DNA of 64,000 nucleotides from assembly GCA_030539295.1 (NCBI GenBank), contig JAUNSJ010000001.1:64001-128000 (forward strand). The letters run 5' to 3'. The notes under the pieces were generated by a model. It worked only from the letters and a program-made list of their open reading frames with translations. It was not told where the DNA came from and searched no databases. This DNA comes from Planctomycetia bacterium (lineage in GTDB: Bacteria > Planctomycetota > Planctomycetia > Pirellulales > Thermoguttaceae). Positions 53,884-62,983 of this stretch are shown here, one piece after another (the stretch's first letter is position 1; every line of letters begins with the position of its first letter). The translations under genes and the position numbers were made by a program.

Positions 53884-56800
53884 TCACGGGCCCAAGAAAC
53901 GCGATTTAACGCTGATTAATGTCTGTTTTTCGACCGGGTCAGAGAGCAAGGGCTCCAGGGAGAGGCACAAAGCGCGATAAAAGTCGTTCTGAGAGAACTG
54001 GTGCGGGGGAATTTCCGCAATTCTGACATCTTCGGCCGGTGCCAACTTGCTCAAGTCCCTTTCGGGAACAGGCGTTGAAAAGGGCTGGTCCGTGAATTCG
54101 TCGGGATGCTGACGGTTACGCAGACGCAAAAAGCCAGTGACATTTAAGAGAATCGACTCCTTTATATTCCAAGTGGAGATATTGACCGCGTCGGGCGCGG
54201 GACTGGAGGTTACGGCGGTCATAAGGGGCGTGTTATTGAGCTTAACAACGGACCCCAGAAGAGAAACCGTCAGCGGAAATAGCGTCCGATGCGTCTCTTT
54301 TTGTTCGTGACGCACAAGGGCATCGCGACACAGAATCAAAGCGTGGTCGAAAACCAAGTCCGTGGCCGCTGTCTCCTGAACGATTGGACCATTCTGATCA
54401 TAGCGAAAGAGAGACCCCGTTGTGTTAATACCACAGTCCGTAAAGGAGAGTTTAGCCGCGACTTGAATCGCCGTGCGGAAAAGGGTCGCCTCGCCGCAAA
54501 TAACGCTACCAGTTGCTGTTACAGTTGAGCCAGTGCGAATATTCGGCAGCGGCTGGTTGCCATATTCCGTGCCAAACCCGGAACCTGGATCCGCCGTGCC
54601 TGGCCCCGATTCCCGAATGAAAGACACATTTTGGTGAAGTGGCGAAAAGTCAGTCTCACTCACCGTATTACATATTCGCAGTCGACTGTTCACCAGTGTT
54701 AAGTGACTCGCCCTTAAAAACTCGAACATCGACCACTCCGTCGCTACTACATCCTGCACAGGAACAACCAGTTCCAGACTTACATCTCGCAGGGTTAGTG
54801 TTGTTCCGTTGAGCACAAACATGCGTTCTCGAGCGGACGCCGACGTGGCTTCCATCGGCTGGTACGAAAGACTTGGCTCGTAACCTGCTGCACCATAAAA
54901 TGTTATTTCCTTGTTAGGCAGGGTAACCGTCGGCATCTGCTGCGACCCGTTATATCGCAATTCCACCTGGATGTCGTTTGTTGACACATTGCCGGTCGGC
55001 GACTCCTGACTCGCTACAGACGCCAGCGCCGAAGCAACATCGGCATAGGTACCAAGTCGCTCGCCTCGACCGTCTACTATGAGAAGACCAGCGGCGTTTG
55101 GAGTCTCGGCTACTGGGGGGCTGGCTGTCGGCACTATTGTTTCCGGCCGCAATGGCGTCATCCCTGCCCAGGATAAGGAATCCCCCTCTTGCTGGATTTC
55201 CAGGAACAAAGCCGATTTGCCAGGCTCGGATCCGGAAGGAACAAGACCAATTTCCCGGGCCGCTGACTTGGACGAGGCAGGTAAAATATCAAAACCACCG
55301 GCCACACGCTGCGGCGCCAGCAAAACGAACGGCTCCGTCCCTTCCGCGACTTCCCGCTCACGCAAGGGCGGGTCCATCCCCTTCGCCCCAACCGAATAAA
55401 GCTCATTCAAAAGAGCCGAGTCCAGAATTCGTACTTGCGGCGTCAGAAGCATGGCGCCTGGCAGGAAGGTCTCCGCTTCCTTCTTTCTTTCCTCCTCAAC
55501 TCCACTTCCGACGACAGGCAACGAAGTTACCACGCCCTCTCGCGACTGCGTTATGCCAGGCAGAGTCGGCATGATATTACTCCGCGGACGTCCGCCAATC
55601 GAATGAATAAAGAAAACACAAATCAACAGGAGCGTAAGAGAGGCAATCCAGGGTAAATGACGCCACAGTCCCAGCTCACGCCGCGTTTCCGGAAGTTGCC
55701 ACGCCGTTTGTCCCGGACCTGGCGGACGCAGGCCCACCAATTCCGCTATATCAATGAGCACTTCCATGAGCTGCTCCGGGTTTTGGAAACGGTCCTTCGG
55801 ATTCTTCGCCATCATTTTCTGTATCAAGGCCGCAACTTCCACAGGCGTACCAGGCGAGAACGAGCGGACGTCCGGCGGAAGGTCACCCTGGTGCTTAAGC
55901 AGCTTTTGCAGAACCGTCCCTTCCGGAAAAGGAGGCTGTCCGGTCAGCATGAAGAAAAAAGTACATCCGAGCGAATAAATATCACTGCGAACATCGGCGT
56001 CGCGCGGGTCTCGCGCCTGCTCCGGCGAAATATAGTCGAACGTACCGAGGGTAACCCCACTGGCCGTCAGGTCGTCTTCCGGATCCGAAGTCTTGAAAAG
56101 TCGGGCAAGCCCCATATCGATGAGTTTGGCCTGTCCCTGCGGCGTTATCAAGATATTGGATGGCTTGACGTCACGGTGCGTTACGCCATGAACTGCCGCA
56201 TGCGCCAAGGCATCCGCAATCTGCAAGATGAAGTTGATCGCTTGTGGCAGTGGCAGAACCCCGTTACTCATTACAAAGTCACGTACGTTTATCCCCTCTA
56301 CATACTCAAAGGCAATAAAAGGAATACCCTTTTCTTCGCCACAAAAATAAACCTGTGCTATGTGTTCATGATTCAGCCGCGCCGCCGACTTGGCTTCGTT
56401 CAGAAATCTCGCAACGGACACTTCATCTCGCGCTCGTTGCGGCGGCAGGACTTTGATTGCCACTTTGCGGTCCAACGCCAGATCAAGGCCTTGATAGACC
56501 CGCCCCATGCCCCCGCCGCCAATATAATTCGTGATCGAAAAGTGGCCCAAGGTCATGCCAATTGGCAATGTGCCGTTCGTACGATATTCTTCCGGTGCCT
56601 CCGCACTGTCAGAAATAATACGCGAGCCTTCCTTTAAGAATATGGACGAACCAACCGGTAGCGGCGGCGCGTTAGACAGAATCGTCGCGTCCGACTCCAG
56701 GTTGGTATTCTTCTGCAAGACCGCCATCTGGTCCGTCTTCGTCGAATCCGCTGGCGTCGCAACTCCATCTGAAAGCTGAAGTTCCGGACTTATCGCTGTC

Positions 56801-56898
56801 ATCTCCCGACTGTCCGGTCCCACTTCTTTTCCGTCCACGTCGTCCTGTGGAACGTCTGGGTCTGTCTTTGGGGAGTCGGAGGATTTGTTCATAGCCAT
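53884..56898 (-). CDS. Membrane-anchored Ser/Thr protein kinase with large C-terminal domain
   Basis: 1004 residues. After a 115-residue acidic, disordered N-terminus comes a complete Hanks-type kinase domain: glycine loop IGGGGMGRVY (126-135), Lys149 (VAIKV), HRDVKPSN (241-248), a DMG in place of DFG (261-263), and SPEQARD (291-297). One transmembrane segment (IASLTLLLICVFFIHSI) lies around 425-445. The outer part contains a long beta-rich region (LRYNGSQQMPTVTLPNKE onwards) resembling a right-handed beta-helix. This architecture is common in planctomycetes and suggests sensing outside and signalling inside. No obvious partner gene. Confidence 0.93.
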   Translation of the reverse strand: MAMNKSSDSPKTDPDVPQDDVDGKEVGPDSREMTAISPELQLSDGVATPADSTKTDQMAVLQKNTNLESDATILSNAPPLPVGSSIFLKEGSRIISDSAEAPEEYRTNGTLPIGMTLGHFSITNYIGGGGMGRVYQGLDLALDRKVAIKVLPPQRARDEVSVARFLNEAKSAARLNHEHIAQVYFCGEEKGIPFIAFEYVEGINVRDFVMSNGVLPLPQAINFILQIADALAHAAVHGVTHRDVKPSNILITPQGQAKLIDMGLARLFKTSDPEDDLTASGVTLGTFDYISPEQARDPRDADVRSDIYSLGCTFFFMLTGQPPFPEGTVLQKLLKHQGDLPPDVRSFSPGTPVEVAALIQKMMAKNPKDRFQNPEQLMEVLIDIAELVGLRPPGPGQTAWQLPETRRELGLWRHLPWIASLTLLLICVFFIHSIGGRPRSNIMPTLPGITQSREGVVTSLPVVGSGVEEERKKEAETFLPGAMLLTPQVRILDSALLNELYSVGAKGMDPPLREREVAEGTEPFVLLAPQRVAGGFDILPASSKSAAREIGLVPSGSEPGKSALFLEIQQEGDSLSWAGMTPLRPETIVPTASPPVAETPNAAGLLIVDGRGERLGTYADVASALASVASQESPTGNVSTNDIQVELRYNGSQQMPTVTLPNKEITFYGAAGYEPSLSYQPMEATSASARERMFVLNGTTLTLRDVSLELVVPVQDVVATEWSMFEFLRASHLTLVNSRLRICNTVSETDFSPLHQNVSFIRESGPGTADPGSGFGTEYGNQPLPNIRTGSTVTATGSVICGEATLFRTAIQVAAKLSFTDCGINTTGSLFRYDQNGPIVQETAATDLVFDHALILCRDALVRHEQKETHRTLFPLTVSLLGSVVKLNNTPLMTAVTSSPAPDAVNISTWNIKESILLNVTGFLRLRNRQHPDEFTDQPFSTPVPERDLSKLAPAEDVRIAEIPPHQFSQNDFYRALCLSLEPLLSDPVEKQTLISVKSRFLGP

Positions 56899-57471
56899 CT
56901 TGTATCTTGAGTTTAGGTTAACGCCCCCACTGAAATCGTTCGCCAGGCACGAGGAGACTATTAACGTTGCGATAGTTACTTATCAATACATTCTACTCTC
57001 GCCCTTTTCGGACAAGGACCAAAGTCAACCTGAATCCCGCCTTTCCGGGTCATCCTCTATTTTAACTCCCCTGCGGGAAACGTCAAGTCATGGTGGCTCG
57101 GATGTATTTTTCTCCAAACTGGCGTATGACATGATTGACTTACGATTTGGTTTCTGGTAAAATGGTCGTACGAAAACGACGTTCAGCCGCCCGAGACACT
57201 TTTTTCGCGAAGTCCGGTCGCCCGGGAGATTCCCTGTCCGGGTCGGCAAAGGACTTTCCGTCAAAAGTTGTCCTGATTCCGCCCACACCCTGAACTCTCA
57301 GACGACAACGAGTTGCGAGTTTAAGAATTCGGCCGGCGGCCATGATGTTTTCTAGTAGAGTTTTCTGGCAGTCCTACAGCACTGACGACACATTGAGTGG
57401 TTAAGGGTCAGGTCGCTTTTTCCAGGGCACGTCAGTAATGACCTTTTACAGGAGATATTAGGAGATATTAA
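56899..57471 (+). other. Intergenic region with a promoter and long untranslated stretch
   Basis: A good plus-strand promoter TTGACT (57135-57140), 17 bp, TAAAAT (57158-57163) predicts a leader of about 300 nt before the gene at 57472. The leader contains small stems (CCCGG/CCGGG around 57213-57235; GGAC/GTCC around 57252-57274) but no convincing gene. The Shine-Dalgarno block is duplicated just before the ATG. Confidence 0.55.
57451..57470 (+). repeat. Tandem duplication of the Shine-Dalgarno block
   Basis: GGAGATATTA occurs twice in tandem directly before the ATG at 57472. The second copy has normal spacing; the first adds another possible ribosome-binding site. Confidence 0.8.
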
Positions 57472-57885
57472 ATGACACATCTTGATGGGATAGTGGACAT
57501 TACGTATGTTCTCTTTATTGTCAGCATGCTGATAACGATTCTCCTGTTGCTCCCCTGGTGGGTATTTTTTCGTCCCAAAATCGGCGGGCCAACTCTTTTA
57601 TGCGCCATTATCATTGGTTCTGTCATATATCTGTTATTTAACACGCCTCTTATAGCATTTACAACTTACTCGATATGCACCGACGAGAATTTTTACAAAC
57701 AGAATCACTTGTTTATAAGCGATTTTTTATGTTATTTATGGCGTGGATATTTCATCGTCCTGTTCGTCTGCTTGTATGTCGGTGTTTTGTGGCCATTTTT
57801 TAAAACAAATCCATGTTGCAAGTGTCCGATGAACGCGTCCAAAGGTCTTCCAGATACGGACCTGCCACATGAAACCGAAGTATAA
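57472..57885 (+). CDS. Small hydrophobic membrane protein of unknown function
   Basis: 137 residues with three clear hydrophobic segments (about 12-35, 43-65 and 88-108). Several Cys lie near the C-terminus (NPCCKCPM). No family recognised. The ribosome-binding site is duplicated. It is followed after 57 bp by a WG-repeat lipoprotein gene and may be cotranscribed with it. Confidence 0.6.
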   Translation: MTHLDGIVDITYVLFIVSMLITILLLLPWWVFFRPKIGGPTLLCAIIIGSVIYLLFNTPLIAFTTYSICTDENFYKQNHLFISDFLCYLWRGYFIVLFVCLYVGVLWPFFKTNPCCKCPMNASKGLPDTDLPHETEV

Positions 57886-57942
57886 AAAAGTCCCTTGACC
57901 GGAAGCATCCCTACAGATTGTAAACCAAAGGAGTCGATCACA

Positions 57943-59082
57943 ATGCGAACACTTCCATTATTCCTCTTGTTTGCCTTTATAACAGGCACGTTCCTGTCCT
58001 GTCGTCAGGAAATATCTCCGTGCCTGTATCCGGTTCCTTGTGAACAAGGATTCTCTGTAATGGACGAAACCGGAAAAATCTATTCGTGCACGCATAACTA
58101 TCAGTCCATTATCACGGCAAATGAGGAATTTGATACTCTCGGAAAGTCCCAAGAAGAATGGTACAGAATATCTCTTGATGAAACAGGCAGGATAATAGAA
58201 AAACATGTCCCGGAATTCTCGGGATACACGACCGTCTTTCATCTGGATGACGGTCTATTTTCTTTGACGTCGGTCGACGATGAGGGAAAAGCAACGTTCA
58301 GACTCTTTGATACTAAAAATTTATTTGTAAATAAGACACTACAACAAGAGTGCAATTTTAGAACATCACTCTCGGACGATCGACTGTGCTTTTATACCGA
58401 GGATCGGCAGCATGGCGTGTGTGACCGAACTGGTAAGATCATCCTTCCTCCGAAAAGTGAATACACCTCTATTGGGCCATATACAGATGGCCTCGCGAGT
58501 TTTCGCAAAGAGCTTGACGGTAAAATTCGCTGGGGATTTCTGGATACTCTAGGCCAGGAAACGATACCAGCGCAATATCATCTTGTCTTGCCTTTTACAG
58601 GGGGGATGACCGCAGTTGCCCGCGATAGTGACGATCGATTCATTTATATTAACAAGGACAATGCTCCCTGCTTCGGTCAGGATTGTTCGTTTTACTGTGC
58701 CTTTAATTTTCTAACGGATCTCGCTCAAGTCAAGGATGAACCGAATTCTCTGTGGCGCTATATTGACAGAGAAGGCAAAGAAGTTATCCCAGCAAAATTT
58801 AAAGAAGCGTCCAGCTTTAGCAGAGGATTAGCCATTGTGAGGACGGAAGATGATTCACTGATTTGCATTAATCAGAAAGGGAAAAAAGTCTTTCAAATTG
58901 CCGCCAAGGACAGTGGGAACAAAGTTCAGTGTACGAAATTTTGTGGGCCATTAATTATGTGCCGTGAATCAGGCGAAAATCGTTATTATTATTTGAACAA
59001 GCGAGGACGTCGCGTCTGGGAGGGAAAAGTTTCACAACAGGAAGCAAGCGTCCTCCAGACCTACTTTTTTACGCACTTGTAA
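57943..59082 (+). CDS. WG-repeat lipoprotein
   Basis: 379 residues. A lipoprotein signal ends in the lipobox FLSC. The body has repeated units of the WG-repeat type, such as GFLDTLGQETIPAQYHLV and RYIDREGKEVIPAKFKEA, each with an aromatic/Asp start and IPA(Q/K)(Y/F) centre. Others begin GVCDRTGKIILPPKSEYTS. Start at 57943 with AAAGGAG nine bases upstream. WG-repeat proteins are surface beta-propeller-like modules of unclear function. Confidence 0.8.
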   Translation: MRTLPLFLLFAFITGTFLSCRQEISPCLYPVPCEQGFSVMDETGKIYSCTHNYQSIITANEEFDTLGKSQEEWYRISLDETGRIIEKHVPEFSGYTTVFHLDDGLFSLTSVDDEGKATFRLFDTKNLFVNKTLQQECNFRTSLSDDRLCFYTEDRQHGVCDRTGKIILPPKSEYTSIGPYTDGLASFRKELDGKIRWGFLDTLGQETIPAQYHLVLPFTGGMTAVARDSDDRFIYINKDNAPCFGQDCSFYCAFNFLTDLAQVKDEPNSLWRYIDREGKEVIPAKFKEASSFSRGLAIVRTEDDSLICINQKGKKVFQIAAKDSGNKVQCTKFCGPLIMCRESGENRYYYLNKRGRRVWEGKVSQQEASVLQTYFFTHL

Positions 59083-59231
59083 CTTACTGGCGAATATGTC
59101 CAATGGTTTTTCAGGAGGTGAGTAAGTGAAGTGCCCTTACCCCGCCGGACCACCTCGAATGGAGTTTACGACAGTTTTTTCATTTTTTAAAAAATTGTGC
59201 GGGGGGAGGGGTTTTAAAAATAAAATCCTGT

Positions 59232-59239
59232 GCTATACT
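59232..59239 (+). promoter_or_regulatory. Extended -10 promoter element in an otherwise empty gap
   Basis: TGC-TATACT in the gap 59083-59541 without a good -35. It precedes the hairpin at 59366-59454 by about 120 nt, so it might drive a small RNA. Confidence 0.4.
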
Positions 59240-59365
59240 AAAAAAGTGATTTAGGGAAGTGGAAATGAGAATTATATTTCCGCGAGCGCAAACTGTGTAG
59301 CAGGAATATTTTACGACATAAGTTTTAAGGAGACAGGGCCGAATTTGTCTTGTCTTGGAGGAATG

Positions 59366-59454
59366 GGCCTGCGGCGAAGCGTTCCCCGTTTTGTGTTGCG
59401 TTGATTACAAAACGAACAGGGGTGTACGGGATTGCTTCGCCGCAGTGCCTTTTT
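59366..59454 (+). terminator. Very long stem-loop with U-run, terminator or small-RNA 3' end
   Basis: Outer stem of 12 perfect pairs (59369-59380, CTGCGGCGAAGC, with 59434-59445), extended by GGC/GCC with one bulge. An inner stem GTTTTGT/ACAAAAC (59388-59394, 59407-59413) plus CCCC/GGGG follows, then TTTTTC. It lies between convergent genes (WG lipoprotein and nuclease) and faces the plus strand. No tRNA or known RNA matches. Confidence 0.75.
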
Positions 59455-59541
59455 CTTGGCAGTTTTAATCGGATTCGAAGCGCTCCCGAGTCGTGTTTTA
59501 TGCCGCAAGTGTCTTTTTTCCCGCGAAAAGGTCAGCCAGAG

Positions 59542-60093
59542 CTACTCTGCCGGTTTTTCGGCGTATTTCTTCTCGACGGAGTTCTTGAGTTTTGGCTCTT
59601 CCACTTTATCTTTGGGCTGTCGCGGATGCGTACGCCGCCAGGTCCAAGGCGCGATCACTTCGCCCGCTTCACTCCAAATCCCGATTTTGGCTTCTCGAGC
59701 CTTGGTTTCAGCCTGGGTCCACGTTTCGTTATTACTAAAGTAGGAGTAGTGCCACGCCCAGCCACTGACGATCATTTCCTCGCAGAGACTTCGATGATCG
59801 ACCAAAACGTCGCCCACGAGTCGGGAATAGCGGTCACACTTGTGCACTTTTACCACACATTCTTTCCCCTGTGCCTGTTCCGTAAGATGACCGGTAGCCC
59901 CCTCGGCCCCTGCTTGCGTAAACTCCGGCGCGTCGCACGCCCAGAGCCGAACTTTGAACTGATTGCCCCCTGTGTCGGTAACCTGTACCGTATCCCCATC
60001 GTAGACCCAGGTTACCGTTCCGGCAAATTCGAAGCCCTCTACTGCCGTCGACGCGGCCAGCAGCAGTGCCAGCGTTAAGGTGATGATTCGCAT
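59542..60093 (-). CDS. Secreted thermonuclease-like (SNase) protein
   Basis: 183 residues. A Sec signal (MRIITLTLALLLAASTAVEG) is followed by an SNase fold: YDGDT (31-35), the VRLWACDAPE segment with Arg49, Asp54 and Glu57, and DRYSRLVGD with Arg91, corresponding to the catalytic Arg/Asp/Glu/Arg set of staphylococcal nuclease. The C-terminal tail is Lys/Glu/Pro-rich. ATG 60093 follows AAGGAG seven bases upstream. It likely degrades nucleic acids outside the cell. Confidence 0.9.
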   Translation of the reverse strand: MRIITLTLALLLAASTAVEGFEFAGTVTWVYDGDTVQVTDTGGNQFKVRLWACDAPEFTQAGAEGATGHLTEQAQGKECVVKVHKCDRYSRLVGDVLVDHRSLCEEMIVSGWAWHYSYFSNNETWTQAETKAREAKIGIWSEAGEVIAPWTWRRTHPRQPKDKVEEPKLKNSVEKKYAEKPAE

Positions 60094-60240
60094 TGTTTTC
60101 TCCTTGCGTTGTAGTTGCGTGTGACCTTTACCAACACTACCCATTATATTAAGGAGCATGTGTCACGTCAAGAGACACGAGAAAATGGAACCAAAAAATC
60201 CCCCCACCTAATGGGAGTGGGTGTCCGACTGAAAAATTTC

Positions 60241-60285
60241 TGCTATAATATTAAGAGGAAGTTGTACCCCTCTTGCCGCAAGAGG
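60241..60285 (+). promoter_or_regulatory. guaA promoter and leader hairpin
   Basis: TGC-TATAAT (-10 at 60244-60249) gives a leader of about 65 nt. It contains CCTCTTG-CCG-CAAGAGG (60269-60285). AAGAGG at 60253-60258 can also pair with CCTCTT, so two hairpins are mutually exclusive. Confidence 0.65.
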
Positions 60286-60321
60286 CTTAACCGCAGTTTT
60301 AACACCGCTCAATCGATTAGT

Positions 60322-61890
60322 ATGTCAACAAACAATAATATCAACATCGAGAAGATTCTTGTACTTGATTTTGGCTCGCAGTATGCCCAGCTTATTGCCC
60401 GTCGGGTGCGTGAGTGTCATGTGTTCTGTCAAATCGTGCGACATGACATTACGGCCGCGCGGGTTCGGGAACTGAATCCGTCCGGTCTTATTCTATCGGG
60501 CGGGCCTTGCAGCGTTTACGACGAAGGGGCACCCAACCTGGACGGGGAAATATTCCGTCTGGGCATCCCGGTCCTGGGGATATGCTACGGTATGCAGCTG
60601 GCGTGTAAGACGTTGGGCGCGGAAGTAAAACATGTATCGAGCCGGGAGTACGGACGTTCACACATAGAGCTGAACAGTCAGGGCCGCAGTCATGCCCTAT
60701 TCAGCGGAATAGCGGCGCAGACGGAAGTCTGGATGAGTCATGGCGATCAGGTATCGCAACTGCCAAAGGAATTTGTGCCTCTGGCGAAAACGTCGAGCTG
60801 TCCGGTCGCGGCGATTATGCATAAGGACTTACCCCTTTTCGGCTTTCAGTTTCATCCGGAAGTGACGCACACGCGGCAGGGCACGCAACTGATCAGGAAT
60901 TTTGTTCGCACGATCTGCGGAACGAGCGGAACCTGGACCATGGAGAACTTCGCGAGACAGACCATAATGGAGCTTCGCGAGCGGGTCGGCAAGGACCGGG
61001 TCCTGTGCGGACTGTCGGGAGGCGTGGACTCGGCCGTTGTCGCTGCCTTGTTATCACAGGCCGTAGGTGACCAACTGGCCTGTATTTGTGTCGATAACGG
61101 ACTGATGAGAAAGGGCGAAATTGAGTCGGTTGAGCGAATTTTTACATCGCACTTTAAGACGGACCTTCGAATTGTACAGGGAGAATCCCTCTTTTTGGAC
61201 GTCTTGACCGACATAAAAGAGCCGCAAGAGAAGCGACGGAGAATAGGTTATACGTTCATCGACTGTTTCGCCAGCGCAGCAAAATCGATTGAAGGCGCGA
61301 AATATTTAGCCCAAGGCACACTGTACCCGGATGTGATCGAAAGTGGCGGTTCGGAGGACGGGCCGGCGTCCACGATTAAGTTGCACCATAACGTCGGCGG
61401 ACTGCCGAAAGACATGGAGTTTTCGCTTCTTGAGCCACTGCGTGACCTCTTTAAAGACGAGGTGCGTCAGTTGGGACTGGAGCTTGGCCTGCCGGAGGAG
61501 ATGGTGTGGCGACATCCGTTTCCCGGTCCGGGCCTGGCCGTCCGATGTTTGGGTGAGGTTACGCGTGAAAAGCTGGCCTCTCTACGCGAGGCGGACGCCA
61601 TTGTGGTGGAGGAGATCAAGTCAGCAGGCCTGTATCGCCAGACGTCGCAAGTCTTTGCCGTTCTACTGCCGGTTCAGAGTGTCGGCGTAATGGGGGACGG
61701 ACGAACGTATGAGAACGCAATTGCCGTGCGGGCCGTTTCGACGGAAGATTTTATGACCGCCGACTGGTGCCATCTGCCGTATGAGCTTTTGGCGCGAATT
61801 TCAACACGCATTATTAACGAAGTGGCGGGCATCAACCGGGTCGTGTATGACATCAGTTCGAAACCGCCGGCAACCATAGAATGGGAATAG
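60322..61890 (+). CDS. guaA: GMP synthase (glutamine-hydrolysing)
   Basis: 522 residues (E. coli 525). Glutamine amidotransferase domain with Cys88 (GICYGMQL), His178 and Glu180 (QFHPEVTH); ATP pyrophosphatase loop SGGVDSA near 232; C-terminal dimerisation domain ending in PPATIEWE. It converts XMP to GMP with glutamine and ATP. The ATG at 60322 matches the family N-terminus ([15 protein letters not shown]); a longer frame upstream is not supported. No good Shine-Dalgarno sequence is seen. Confidence 0.98.
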   Translation: MSTNNNINIEKILVLDFGSQYAQLIARRVRECHVFCQIVRHDITAARVRELNPSGLILSGGPCSVYDEGAPNLDGEIFRLGIPVLGICYGMQLACKTLGAEVKHVSSREYGRSHIELNSQGRSHALFSGIAAQTEVWMSHGDQVSQLPKEFVPLAKTSSCPVAAIMHKDLPLFGFQFHPEVTHTRQGTQLIRNFVRTICGTSGTWTMENFARQTIMELRERVGKDRVLCGLSGGVDSAVVAALLSQAVGDQLACICVDNGLMRKGEIESVERIFTSHFKTDLRIVQGESLFLDVLTDIKEPQEKRRRIGYTFIDCFASAAKSIEGAKYLAQGTLYPDVIESGGSEDGPASTIKLHHNVGGLPKDMEFSLLEPLRDLFKDEVRQLGLELGLPEEMVWRHPFPGPGLAVRCLGEVTREKLASLREADAIVVEEIKSAGLYRQTSQVFAVLLPVQSVGVMGDGRTYENAIAVRAVSTEDFMTADWCHLPYELLARISTRIINEVAGINRVVYDISSKPPATIEWE

Positions 61891-61901
61891 GAGTTTTTAC
61901 C

Positions 61902-62327
61902 ATGAAGAAAGCGACGATTGAGACGTCGAAGGGAACAATAAAGCTGGAACTGTACGATGAGAAAGTGCCGAAAACGGTCGCCAATTTCGTCAAGCTGGCC
62001 GGAGAAGGATTTTACGACGGATTGAAATTCCACCGCGTTATCGCGGACTTTATGATTCAGACCGGCTGCCCTCTGGGCACGGGAACAGGCGGCCCGGGAT
62101 ATAAATTCGACGATGAATTTCACCCTGACCTTAAGCACGACGGACCTGGTGTACTCTCCATGGCTAACGCAGGCCCGAACACCAACGGGTCCCAGTTTTT
62201 TATTACGCACGTGCCCTGCCCCTGGCTCGACGGGAAGCATAGCGTTTTCGGTCGCGTTGTCCAAGGGCAAGATGTCGTCGATGCGATCCGTCAGGGCGAT
62301 AAGATGATTAAGGTAACCGTCGAATAA
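61902..62327 (+). CDS. Cyclophilin-type peptidyl-prolyl cis-trans isomerase
   Basis: 141 residues, a compact bacterial cyclophilin without signal peptide, so cytoplasmic. Active-site motifs: FHRVI with Arg45, FMIQTGCP (50-57), GSQFFIT (97-103) and [10 protein letters not shown] (108-117). The ATG at 61902 has GGAG eight bases upstream, and the gene is 11 bp after guaA, so the two are probably cotranscribed. Confidence 0.96.
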   Translation: MKKATIETSKGTIKLELYDEKVPKTVANFVKLAGEGFYDGLKFHRVIADFMIQTGCPLGTGTGGPGYKFDDEFHPDLKHDGPGVLSMANAGPNTNGSQFFITHVPCPWLDGKHSVFGRVVQGQDVVDAIRQGDKMIKVTVE

Positions 62328-62471
62328 GAGGTGGTCCTGCCTGGTAAATTTTAAATTTTGTCCGCCTCTTCCCCGCCTTTTGCCTCCGATTACCTTGTAG
62401 CCGGTGAACCAGCAAACGGCGGTGGTGAAAGTCAAGCAAGGCCGGAAACGGACTCCTGGTCGACCGGCCTC

Positions 62472-62513
62472 CGACGGGGACGACCCAATTCTTTTGGGAT
62501 TGCTCTCCCGTCG
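62472..62513 (+). terminator. Two-part stem-loop downstream of the cyclophilin gene
   Basis: CGACGGG (62472-62478) pairs with CCCGTCG (62507-62513), with an inner CCCAA/TTGGG stem. The U-run is poor (GTCTTTGA). It may end the guaA-cyclophilin transcript or act in the xseB leader. The remaining gap 62328-62585 shows no gene. Confidence 0.4.
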
Positions 62514-62585
62514 TCTTTGACCACGCCCTTGAAACATGGAAAAGGTGGAATACGGCCTGTTTATACGGGCAAGAGGAAAAAAATC

Positions 62586-62960
62586 ATGGGGAAAAAAGCC
62601 GAAACGACAGACGCTCAAGGAACAGACGAGAGATCGTTTGAAGAGTCACTGGCGCGCCTTGAGCAAATCGTCGCTCTGCTTGATGCCGGGCGTCTGGACC
62701 TTCAGCCTTCACTTGAAAGTTATGAAGAAGGAGTCGGTCTGCTTAAGCACTGTCGCAATCTTTTGGAGAATGCACGGCAGCGAATTTTTCTGCTTCGCGG
62801 CTGTGATGAAGATGGCAACCCTGTTTTGCAGGAGAAGTCCCAAGAGGAATTTCAGTCAGACGAACGAGTACCAGGTCGTCGTACGAAGTCGGAGCGTCCG
62901 CGAAAGGAAGAGCCAGCGAAATCGGAATCTTCGCGCCCGCTTTTTGAACAGGAATTTTAA
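62586..62960 (+). CDS. xseB: Exodeoxyribonuclease VII small subunit
   Basis: 124 residues. The conserved XseB core is SFEESLARLEQIVALLDAGR... LQPSLESYEEGVGLLKHC. A highly charged C-terminal tail of about 50 residues (SERPRKEEPAKSES) makes it longer than the E. coli subunit (80). It partners XseA, which is not in the window. It lies 23 bp before ispA, as in the xseB-ispA order of E. coli. Confidence 0.9.
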   Translation: MGKKAETTDAQGTDERSFEESLARLEQIVALLDAGRLDLQPSLESYEEGVGLLKHCRNLLENARQRIFLLRGCDEDGNPVLQEKSQEEFQSDERVPGRRTKSERPRKEEPAKSESSRPLFEQEF

Positions 62961-62983
62961 TTTAAGTCAAACGAGGCGGGCGA

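Noticed and set aside
57140-57343. 67-codon basic minus-strand ORF
   Set aside because: No ribosome-binding site and no recognisable family; it also overlaps the plus-strand promoter at 57135-57163. Kept only as untranslated leader.
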